A DNA stretch of 64,000 bases from Antedon mediterranea (taxonomy: Eukaryota > Echinodermata > Crinoidea > Comatulida > Antedonidae): assembly GCF_964355755.1 (NCBI RefSeq), contig NC_092673.1, forward strand, positions 26,171,001 to 26,235,000. The letters are read 5' to 3'. Under the pieces are notes generated by a model that was not told the DNA's origin, did no database searches, and saw only the letters and a list, made by a program, of their open reading frames with translations. Positions 13,453 to 40,929 of the stretch are shown here, one piece after another. Numbering within the stretch: position 1 is the stretch's first letter; every line of letters begins with the position of its first letter. Position numbers and translations under genes: made by a program.

Positions 13453-13615
13453 AAAGCTGTGTCCACACTATCAAACTAGTTTGACCAAAAAAACAGTGTG
13501 ATGTGCCCAAATATGGTAGTGATATGCCTAAATATAGTTGTGATATGACATCATCATGTCCATATATGGGCACATAACATTTTTTGACCATAAAGTATGA
13601 TAGTGTAGACAGCTT
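13453..13615. mobile_element. MITE family A, copy 3
   Basis: AAGCTGTGTCCACACTATC at the left and ATAGTGTAGACAGCTT at the right, with the family interior (ATGTGCCCAAATATGG, CATCATCATGTCCATATA). Confidence 0.8.
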
Positions 13616-14237
13616 CTTTGGTCTATCTAGTAAATAGAAATTAGTGTGTTTTGTGAATCAGTATTATTCAGGGTGGGTGCTAAGGTTGGGGCGAAATTTG
13701 AGTAACTTTGCTAGTTGTAACAAATACATGCTTCTATGTGTACCCATATCTCATCAATAAATCCATAAAATGTTGCATAAAACAGCAACGTAACAGCTGT
13801 TTAAATCCAAAATACTGTTTGAAGTAGTTTTTTTTTTGTTCTTTGAATTCCCTGTCCCTTTCAAAACAGATCATGCCTTTGATCATTAAATTGTACATCA
13901 TGGTGGGGGAGGGGGGTGGGAGGTGTTTACACCATCAGTATATTACACACTTCACTGGGAAAAGCTTGTTCAATAAGTTTACTTTGGCTTAACTAGCAAT
14001 TTATATAATGAAAATAAAAAACGCCAGATATTAATATATTTACAATATTGCACACATAATCAATCTATCTACATACCTTGTATAACATTATCAAATACTA
14101 GAGCACATGTAGTAATGATCATTGTAACAAACAATTTCAGCATAAACAAAATATCATATTTACATATTCTATCATATTAAATTTGATCTATAAGTTCCAT
14201 TGTATTTGAACTCCAATTTCATAGCAAGAGTTTTGTT

Positions 14238-14243
14238 TTTATT
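14238..14243 (-). terminator. Candidate polyadenylation signal AATAAA of HECTD2
   Basis: AATAAA on the minus strand, about 480 bases after the stop codon. If used, the 33-bp tandem array at 14250-14465 is in the 3' untranslated region. Other AT-rich hexamers exist nearby, so this is only a candidate. Confidence 0.3.
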
Positions 14244-14249
14244 TTTAGC

Positions 14250-14465
14250 AGGACAACACAGTAGTAATTTCACAATGACTATTTGTACTTTGATTCTGTA
14301 ATTCACAATGACTATTTATACTTTGATTCTGTAATTCACAGTGACTATTTGTACTTTGATTCTGTAATTCACAATGACTATTTGTACTTTGAGTCTGAAA
14401 TTCACAATGACTATTTGTACTTGGAGTCTGTAATTCACAATGACTATTTAAACTTTGAGTGTGAA
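14250..14465. repeat. 33-bp tandem array (about 6.5 copies)
   Basis: The unit includes TTCACAATGACTATTTGTAC and TTTGATTCTGTAA. The period is a multiple of three, so a false 88-codon plus-strand frame with an 11-residue repeat arises. It lies 260-470 bases after the HECTD2 stop. Confidence 0.85.
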
Positions 14466-14722
14466 ATCACATCTTCTATAAAAACGATTTCAGATTGGCT
14501 ATACCATTGTATGGCAAATTTCTGGTTGAGTTATTCATTGCATTCATAAAAGGACCTATAGAAAATTGGGCTTTCTGAAGTCTAATTTCTTCTTCTAATA
14601 CTTATTTCAAGTCAACATCTTCAGTATTGGAGATATCGTAGCTATACAATGATGCAGACAAGTTATCCATCATCAATCTAGACCTACAGCCTTTTGTGTT
14701 TTGTAAGTTTCCAGACGACACC

Positions 14723-32717
<17,995 letters not shown>

Positions 32718-33420
32718 AGGGCTAGCAGAACAAAAGTTAGCCTTAAACACAGTATTCCATTGTTGTGTCAAAAAGACGATGCTCTTTAGGCTACAAGTCT
32801 AACTACTGACTGGATGGCTGGTATTGGTCAGGCTTACTTAAAGTGGTGGTGGTGATGATTTCAGCCTTGCTTGCGCTGTTGCGGCAATCAGCCTACGATA
32901 CAAATGTTATTACTGTACATTAGACGCTGATCTTAAGATGACGTATAGGCCTAATCAATAGCATAAACAAAATCATGGTACTAAAATCCAACCAACTCAC
33001 TGCTTAGTTTTAGCTTACTCTTTTGGTACCAGGACTTCGAGGATCCAGACTGGAGATGACATACAAAAGATAGTCTGTACTTATGTTGCCATCGTCAATT
33101 TAGCAACAGTAAATAATAAATAGAGGGCGTTATTTAAAGATCTTTGAAGTTCTCTTTTCTTTCCGAGGTCTACCATTGACATTTTTTATATTATTTTTTG
33201 CTTTAGTTAAGGTGGACTGGACTTATAGATGTTGAGACGTATTAATTTAAAAAATAATAATAAAAAAAGAGGAAATACATTACATTACAATACATTTCGA
33301 AATTCCAGAGGGCGACATTCAAGTGAGCTACCGGTATAATTAATCAGGACATGCACATCATTTTTATTTTTTTTTTAAATCCACGTCACGTGCACGTGGA
33401 CACTTCCATTAGTAAAGTTT
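32718..33420 (-). other. Probable HECTD2 5' untranslated region and promoter area
   Basis: No coding exon is seen upstream of the HECTD2 ATG. At 33381-33400 is a palindromic cluster of ACGTG cores, including a perfect CACGTG E-box (33387-33392), about 670 bases upstream. No TATA box can be assigned with confidence. Confidence 0.35.
32743..32760 (-). promoter_or_regulatory. Short upstream ORF before the HECTD2 start
   Basis: A 5-codon ORF (ATG ... TAA) ends 25 bases before the HECTD2 ATG. Its ATG has A at -3 and G at +4, a better context than the main ATG. It acts only if the transcript starts upstream of 32760, which the sequence cannot show. Confidence 0.4.
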
Positions 33421-34088
33421 TTAGCAAAACTTCATAGTTAAATATTCTGTTTTAATTGTAATCGTTATGATAACAAAATAAGTTTTCAGGTCACTAACGT
33501 CTCTACAAACTTTACGTCTGCTTGAAAGCAAAATAAAGTTATTCCAACAATTCGAATAAAGCGTACCGGTATGTACTATAATCGTTAATATGTCCTTATA
33601 TTAATTTAGTAATTTTAGCGTACCTACGAAATTATCCCTCTTTTCACTTAAGTATTATTAGTGCCGAGGCCTAATCATTAATAAACCTTACATAGCACTA
33701 TATCGATTTTTGTCTTCTGACTTTTCCGCCTTGGTCGCTCTGTTTATTTTTGCTGTAAAGTTTCTCCCAAGTATTATGTTTTCTGTAGGTCCGTTACAGT
33801 TTTTAATTTTGTTGGTGTACTGGTCGGTCGTAAAGTAAAGATTTATAACGACTGTCCTCAATTAATTAATTAATCATGGTATATAGCAGGTATAGTATAA
33901 AGCATAGGCCTGCGATATAAATATGGGCCTCGAATATTATAAGTGTTTTGTAGAAATGGTAACATTTAATGTGTAGGCCTATTATGTGGTCCTACATTAA
34001 TATTTTACGGAAACCTCATTTCGATTAGTTATAATGCCACTCATTAAGAACTAACAAGAAATGGTATATTTGTTTTATGTAGCCGTCC

Positions 34089-34212
34089 TTAAGCTCTACA
34101 CTATCAACTTAGTTTGACAACAAAGGTGTAATGTGCCCAAATATGATAGGTAGTATTATGACATCATCATGTCCATGGGCACACCCCATTTGATAGTGTA
34201 GACAGAGCTTTA
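34089..34212. mobile_element. MITE family A, copy 7
   Basis: TTAAGCTCTACACTATCAAC at the left and TTTGATAGTGTAGACAGAGC then TTTA at the right. Confidence 0.8.
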
Positions 34213-35108
34213 TAAAACATATAACATAACTGGTTTAGAAAATATAGTTTAAATATATGCAATTTAATTATATTTTCTGTATTTTGTTATCGATTTTCGA
34301 TGGTACGTAGACACGATCAACAAAAGTTTTGAATAATTACGATCTATAAAGATTCGCTTATGACAAACATTACTTCCATGCTTTTAAGTGTTAATATATT
34401 AAAGTATTTATTTTGTCTCGTGATTATAAAGTTCACACGAACGGCAATTTTCAAATTGTATGGCCTACTCTCCGATATAGTTCGTCATGCCTTTTATCGC
34501 ATAATTCTTATCATTAGTGTAAACTAATCTCGTATCTTACGTTTCAACATTAAAATGTAACAAAATCTACCGTTTATACATTTAGGCAAATTGCTTTCAC
34601 AAACCAATCCAATTATTCGCGCCATTATGTATAGCATCGACTTATTTTTTAGAGCTATTATTATCGAAATAGTATTACAATATTCTTGTAGCCGTCTATG
34701 TTCTGTCTGTTTAATGTTGTCTAATAAATGCATTAAATATACTTGATAGAATGCAACAAAAGAGAGAACCACAGCCAAGCCTAATAAGAAAAGTAGCCTA
34801 ATTAGTGTTCGCTTCCTAACTTGTAACCCCACTTATTTCAACTCAACAATGGAAGCGATTTCAGAAGCTTCGAATCTTTCCATACAACGGCATATATAAT
34901 TATGTTATCGATACTCAGGAAAATTTTTCTTATGTTTCTATGGAACTTGATCAAGTGGAATCGCCATATTATCAATTATTGTCGACCTACAGTTACCACT
35001 TACATTGCACAATCATTTGTTCAGTATATATCGATCCAACTTCGTTAAAGAGTGGTGTAGGTTTATGTGATTTACACGAATAGGAGATCAGAGATAAGAG
35101 GTGTAGAA

Positions 35109-36105
35109 CTGAGACACAGAAATACGGGACGACCTGATTAAGAGGGATGAGGTTAACGGAAACATAAATACGGGACGACCTGGTTAAGAGGGGTGAAGTT
35201 AACGGAAACATAAATACTGGGACCTGGTTAAGAGGGGTGAGGTTAACGGAAACATAAATACTGGGACCTGGTTAAGATGGGTGAGGTTAACGGAAATATA
35301 AATACTGGGACCTGGTTAAGAGGGGTGAGGTTAACGGAAACATAAATACTAGAGGACCTGGTTAAGAGGGGTGAGGTTAACGGAAACATAAATACTGGGA
35401 CCTGGTTAAGAGGGGTGATGTTAACGGAAACATAAATACTAGAGGACCTGGTTAAGAGGGGTGAGGTTAACGGAAACATAAATACTGGGACCTGGTTAAG
35501 AGGGGTGAGGTTAACGGAAACATATAAATACGATAGGACCTGGTTAAGAGGGGTAAGGTTAACTGAGACACAGAAATACGAGAGGACCTGGTTGAGAGGG
35601 GTGCGGATGGTTAACTGAGACACAGAGATATGAGAGGACCTGGTTAATAGGGGGTGTAGGTTAACTTGAGACACAGAAATATGAGAGGACCTGGTTAAGA
35701 GGGGTGTAGGTTAACTGAGGCACAAAAATACGAGAGGACCTGGTTAAGAGAAGTGTAGGTTAACCTGATACACAGAAATATGAGAGGACCTGGTTAAGAG
35801 GGGTGTAGGTTAACTTGAGACACCGCAATATGAGAGGACCTTGTTAAGAGGGGTGTAGGTTAACTGAGGCACAGAAATACGAGAGGACCTGGTTAAGAGG
35901 GGTGTAGGTTAACTGAGGCACAAAAATACGAGAGGACCTGGTTAAGAGAAGTGTAGGTTAACCTGAGACACAGAAATATGGGAGGACCTGGTTAAGAGGG
36001 GTGTAGGTTAACTTGAGACACCGCAATATGAGAGGACCTTGTTAAGAGGGGTGTAGGTTAACTGAGGCACAGAAATACGAGAGGATCGTGTTAAAGGGTG
36101 TAGGT
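35109..36105. repeat. ~1-kb minisatellite, about 21 units of 43-51 bp, with a higher-order period
   Basis: The unit core is GGACCTGGTTAAGAGGGGTG followed by AGGTTAAC. The left half has GGAAACATAAATACTGG spacers, the right half GAGACACAGAAATATGAGAG. In the right half a four-unit block recurs every 198 bp (for example CACCGCAATATGAGAGG at 35821 and 36019). Frames of up to 143 codons through it are by-products. Confidence 0.95.
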
Positions 36106-36741
36106 TTACGAAAGGTACATTCTGTTTGAGATGGGTGTATAGCTTTACAAGAGCTGTTCATGTAACTGCGGACCCACCCGATTGAGTTTGAGAAAGTCAT
36201 ACCTAAATACAATTACAACGTTCCTTTGTATTTAGTATATTTATTACCGTAATGCTTTAATGTTACGAAAATGTCTGAAAATTATCAACGCATAGTGATG
36301 AGTGATTGTCACATTAAGAAGCAATGGTATGTAAATTTAAGCGACTATCAATATTTCGATCCACGTTTCATGTTTAAAATTCTACTATTATGTAAATGTT
36401 AAAATGGTTCGTTTCCGTTCTCTGAATTCGATAACATTAACACTATGAATTTACGATAGAGCATCGTGAAACGATTTCAAATAGGCCTACTTAAAAATTA
36501 TTAAATTTCTTTTTAATTCTTTGGATTATGCATGAACCAGGTAACACGATCCTCACCATTGATCAAAACATGACCAAAGGATTTGGCGGCAGACTAATTC
36601 CATAATCGTCCCTGTGGTGCGAATGTAAGCCTAGTATTTCCCATTATTTTGGTATACAGTATTGCAAATGTATGCAATAGGCCCATCATTATACTTCAAG
36701 CCTATAATACCACCACCGTGCTTATGCCATGCAATATTCTC

Positions 36742-36842
36742 ACTTGTTCCGTTTTACGGAACGGAAGACGGCGTCGATCGTTTGTTATTGAAAACTCATG
36801 AATTGAACGACGCCGCCTTACGTTTCGTGAAACGGATCAAGT
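36742..36842. repeat. Palindromic element ACTTGTTCCGTTTTACGGAA ... (about 100 bp)
   Basis: The left arm runs through GGAAGACGGCGTCG; the right arm is CGACGCCGCCTTACG then TTTCGTGAAACGGATCAAGT. About 28 of 35 arm positions pair. MITE-like, one copy in the window. Confidence 0.65.
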
Positions 36843-37475
36843 GTGAATGTATAGCTTATTATATACAATTTTGGACGTGTATGTTTCAGTGATGTGTATA
36901 TTTTGTGGTACAGTAATAGTTAATACAATACTCTATATTTGATATTACATTTTACTGTACGCTTATTTTGACCATTATTTTGATCTTACGAATTTATTTT
37001 ATTTTGTTTAATGTATCCACCATGCCATCATAAATAGTCGCTGGGTATGATATCATTCCAGGCGGTAGGTAATGATTTCTGAAGCTATTATCGTGAATCC
37101 AGAAGGTCATATTATTAACTATCGTCAGGAACTCACAAATGTCTGGTTGAAGGATATCTAAACAGTTACTTTACAGTTAAGATATACATAAACCTATACA
37201 GTAAAAAACATCAAAAGAAAAACAAGATATGAATTCCATTTTATTTTCATGTATTAAACGTTTATTTTGTAAATACAGTAGGCCTAATGAAGAAGATAGA
37301 ATTAGGCTAACTAAAGAATGGTTACAATCCAGTTGCCGGCGGCGGCTCTTTGTCCTAAATGTAACGGTAACCACACACATCTCTTGTAAAATCTTGTTTA
37401 ACACATCAATGGCGTAGATTGTTTTAAAGGAAACTGTGTATGGGAGCACTTCCAAAATGCTGAGGTGGTTACTTT

Positions 37476-38072
37476 TTTTTTCTCTTTCGTGGGGCCAACC
37501 CACCTTTATTTCATTCTTCATATTACGCATTGTAGTTATATATAGAAATTGTATAAAATATCATTAAAAAAATGTTTTAAATATATATATATATATAAAT
37601 AAAAATTTAAATAATAATGAAACAATTAAAAATTAATACATGAAATTTTAAGAAATACAAGTTAATAATTTTCTTTTTACATTACCCCATTTCTTTTTTG
37701 CCTTGTTTATGTTACAAGCATATTGATTCTATAAGATTTTTTAGCTCAAATTTGAACAAGTTCCAGACGACTTTTGATCTAATTATTGAATGCTTTTCTA
37801 ATGATTTAATAAAATGTGTTTTATAAATACAAAAAGTAAACAATGATAATAATTCATTGACATTCACTTTTTGTTCCGATAACAATGTCTAGCCAATCAT
37901 GTACGGTTTCTTCAAGTGTAGAGCATTTTAGAATCATGTTGTTGAATTTTGTCCATACTTTTTGGATACTTTTACATTTCAAAAGCATGTGCTTGTCTGT
38001 CTCAATTTCGTTTTGGCAGTGTTCGCACATTTCTTCAGAAGATATTTTCCATATCTTCATTCGTTGTTTACA
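37476..38072 (-). mobile_element. 5'-truncated LINE insertion with poly(A) and 15-bp target duplication
   Basis: TGAGGTGGTTACTTT occurs at 37461-37475 and 38073-38087, a perfect target duplication. Reading minus, the insert starts inside the zinc-knuckle region at the end of the reverse-transcriptase ORF, runs through a 3' untranslated part ending CCCCACGAAAGAG, and closes with an A run. This is a typical target-primed insertion of an L1-like LINE. Confidence 0.88.
37854..38071 (-). pseudogene. C-terminal fragment of a LINE reverse-transcriptase ORF (zinc-binding end)
   Basis: About 72 codons, with KIWKISSEEMCEHCQNEIET then DKHMLLKCKSIQKVWTKF. C-x2-C ... H-x4-C spacing is that of the zinc-binding domain closing many L1-type ORF2 proteins. 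It is open to its own stop but has no enzyme domain, so it cannot function. Confidence 0.75.
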
Positions 38073-39040
38073 TGAGGTGGTTACTTTAACGTGCTGGCAA
38101 AGTTACCAGTAGGCTATTCCCTTCGTTGGTGGTGGAGGGGAGGGAAACGTTTTTGTTATAATTCAGTTTTACTCCAGTGTATGGATGAGTGCAATAGAAG
38201 GCAACAGGACTCACAGTACCGTGTTAGGAAAACTTTTGGGGCGATCAACAGAATGTGACCAATTACCCACGTTGCATTAAAGTATTAGTATGCCGTACAG
38301 AAGTAAAAAGTCCCCTTAAAACGAGGATACAATATTTGACAAACATGTGATCAATGAAACATTTCAGCATATCTAATTTAGTCTGCCTATGATTTATCAT
38401 CGTCTATTTTAACGCGCTTCTTGGAGGCTTCAGTGGTTTTTTTTCCTATCTAAAAGGTGTTTTAGCCAAGGTCGGTGATTCCTAATAAAAGTCAAAAGTT
38501 TGAACCATAAATAATTCACATCATGTTTAAAATATATGTTTCTGTAATTCGTCGGATCTCTATATTGTGTATACACAGACGATATCGTACGTTGGTATAC
38601 ACTTCGAACAAAAACATTTACAGTATCAATTAGATTAGAGTATCAATCACTAAATAATCAAGCAAATCAACCTCGAGTGTCATCTTATTTATTGAAATTT
38701 CATTCACAGTTTGAAATTGTATTTACCCTCAGCTGACCCAACAGCTACAGTCCGGCGCTCGAAATTTGTATTCCTTGACAGAAATTATGAATAATTCATA
38801 AATTATGGGTTCATAAATTATAAGGCGCTATGAAAGAAGGCTGAGATGGACCCAGTACACCGTAGTGATCATTCTCTTTGGACCTCCAGATTTATTCATT
38901 TATTTATTAATTGTTGTATTTAACATGTGGTCCAATTGTGACAGTGCTGCTGCGAAACACAAACCTTTGCAACAATATTGATAACAACTCGGAGTTATCC
39001 TTTAAAGAAAAAACACTTCTGTCCACTTTAGCTACTATTT

Positions 39041-39340
39041 TATATTTATGCCAATTATTTTAACGTCATGTTATGGTAATATAGTAAGGATTTGCTTTTA
39101 TAATTACTGATTACATAGATGTTAATAGTTCAATTACGATGCCCACATTAGAGTAAGTATATTAGTTCTATCTATAGAAATTACCGTTAGGCAAACTCAG
39201 ATTATAGTGTAATATTTCTTTTAATCAAACTTCATTAATACTAAATCCTTTGTTCCATTATGTATGGTTTTATATTTATGCCAATTATTTTAACGTCATT
39301 TTATGATAGTCGTAGGCCTATAGGATTTGCTGTTATAATT
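39041..39340. repeat. Direct duplication of about 70 bp (39041-39107 and 39271-39340)
   Basis: Both copies carry TTTTATATTTATGCCAATTA and TTTTAACGTCAT, then GGATTTGCT(T/G)TTATAATT. They differ by a segment containing TAGGCCTA in the second copy. Confidence 0.7.
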
Positions 39341-39838
39341 CGTGATTCCATTATACTCAATATTATGTTACTATAATATTACGATTCACCGAGGAATTTA
39401 GAAAGTGCATCTGAGAATCCGATTTAGCAGTTTTAATGTCTAATGAAATGACTCAAGCCTCCCTAAAAGTGTCCACATAGGGTATTATAACTGGAAATCA
39501 AATATTGCAAAGATACATACCTGCACCAATCGGTCTTGTAGTCATGTATCCAGCAAATTTCAAACTTTGAAAAATATCTACCAAGAGTGACCATTTAATA
39601 CAAACTTGGTACATAACAATTAATTATCTATCTATTTAAATATTTACATCTTAGCCTCAAACAACCATTGAGAAACTGCTATGATGGTTGTGGTTTATCA
39701 TTCGAAGCCATTAGGCCTATTGGTATGGTCTCTCATCAGAAACTGCCATGTTTGGTGTCCTACATCAAAAGGACCATTACGGGTATGGTATAACAAGCAT
39801 CATGATGGGTGTGGCTTTTTCATTAGAATTAGTGATGG

Positions 39839-40020
39839 TTGTGGTCTCTAACATGATGGATGTGGTCTAAAACATGATGGGTGTGGTCTCTAACATTATG
39901 GGTGTGGTCTCTAACACGATGGGTGTGGTCTCTAACATTATGGGTGCGGTCTCTCACATGATGGGTGCGGTCTCTAACACGATGGGTGTGGTCTCTAACA
40001 CGATGGTTGTGGTCTCAAAC
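39839..40020. repeat. 21-bp minisatellite ATGATGGGTGTGGTCTCTAAC, left block
   Basis: About nine units with small changes. The same array resumes at 40757, so it was split by the LINE fragment between. Confidence 0.9.
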
Positions 40021-40756
40021 ATTATTCATTTCATTCATTCATTCTGCTTTTATTCAATATTTCTCTTTGCAGTATATATAAAATAAAACTGAATTGCGAG
40101 AGATTTACATATAAAATTGGTACAAGCTTTCAAACATCAAAATTTACAACATTAAAAAGTTAAAAAGTTAAAAAAAAATAAATTTTTAAAAAGGAGATAT
40201 TACACATGGAAGAAACTGATGAAAGTACTTATTACTTATTATTATTATTATTGTTGTGTTTATTTTGGTTTATTAATTAGTCTACACAGTGCTGGGAAAC
40301 ATGAGTTGTTGAATCTTTTAGTATTGCCATATATTTCACTTTGCTTCTTAGCATTCCTAAGTATCCTGCCACACGTTTCGCCTCTCAATTTAGGAAGTGC
40401 GTTAGGGACGATTTTGTTAAGATTTTTAGCAAAATCAAGAAGAATATCTTCTCTTCTTTGATCTAAAAATTTAAGATTAAGTAGTTTAATTGCTTGATCA
40501 TAGGATGCATATTTTTGTCCGAGAATTATTCTACATGCGCGTTTCTGTATAAATTCAAGCTCCATGGATTGTGCTATGGTTAAGGCAGAGTGCCATATAC
40601 GGACACGCATATTCAGTTACAGGTCTTATGTGGCTAATATACATTTGACGCAGATGGTTACAAGGCATTCCAAATCTTTTTAAACATTTCAACATATGTA
40701 ATCTCTTACTGGCTCTATTAACAACATCGTGGATATGCATATTCCATTTCAGATCA
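40021..40756 (-). mobile_element. 5'-truncated CR1-like LINE fragment inserted in the minisatellite
   Basis: On the minus strand it begins NDLKWNMHIHDVVNRASKRL and ends with a repeated GAATGAATGAATG tail near 40021-40045. Homogeneous flanking repeats on both sides show it landed in an existing array. The short sequence CATTA lies at both edges and may be the target duplication. Confidence 0.8.
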
Positions 40757-40757
40757 T
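40262..40757 (-). pseudogene. Reverse-transcriptase C-terminal part of the LINE, frameshifted
   Basis: The first part reads MLKCLKRFGMPCNHLRQMYI then SHIRPVTEYACP; the second continues WHSALTIAQSMELEFIQKRA then CRIILGQKYASYDQAI and RREDILLDFAKNL. These are typical of the end of CR1/Jockey-type ORF2. The frame changes near 40605 between EYACP and IWHSAL, so the ORF is broken. Confidence 0.82.
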
Positions 40758-40925
40758 TAGTGGTTGTGGTCTCTAACATGATGGGTGTGGTCTCTAACAT
40801 GATGGTGTGGTCTCTAACATGATGGGTGTGGTCTCAAACATGATGGGTGTGGTCTCAAACATTATGGGTGTGGTCTCTAACATGATGGTGTGGGGTTGTC
40901 ATTAGAAGCAGTGATGGGTGTGGCA
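40757..40925. repeat. 21-bp minisatellite, right block
   Basis: About seven units of GATGGGTGTGGTCTCTAACAT, same as the left block. Confidence 0.9.
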
Positions 40926-40929
40926 GAAT

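Larger units (their letters stand above)
10527..14722. other. Intergenic DNA between the unnamed gene and HECTD2
   Basis: No exon is recognised. It holds MITEs (11750, 11913, 13453), an inverted repeat (12902), an AT microsatellite (11274-11296) and a 33-bp tandem array. The part at 10923-11110 has more balanced composition and an open minus frame, but I recognise no protein in it. Confidence 0.5.
33421..40929. other. Intergenic DNA between HECTD2 and TIAR
   Basis: No host gene exon is recognised. The DNA between the repeats and LINE fragments listed separately is AT-rich without long frames. Five TAGGCCTA sites lie between 33974 and 39719. Confidence 0.5.

Noticed and set aside
14283-14549. 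88-codon plus-strand frame with an 11-residue repeat
   Set aside because: A by-product of the 33-bp tandem array next to the HECTD2 stop.
32718-32771. HECTD2 start 18 codons further upstream
   Set aside because: That codon is TTG, not ATG; an in-frame TAG lies a little further upstream.
35243-35674. 143-codon minus-strand frame with a repeated TPLNQV motif
   Set aside because: It is generated by the minisatellite, whose unit lengths there are near multiples of three.
37177-37530. 117-codon minus-strand frame
   Set aside because: It crosses the edge of the LINE insertion and its A run, so it is not a gene.
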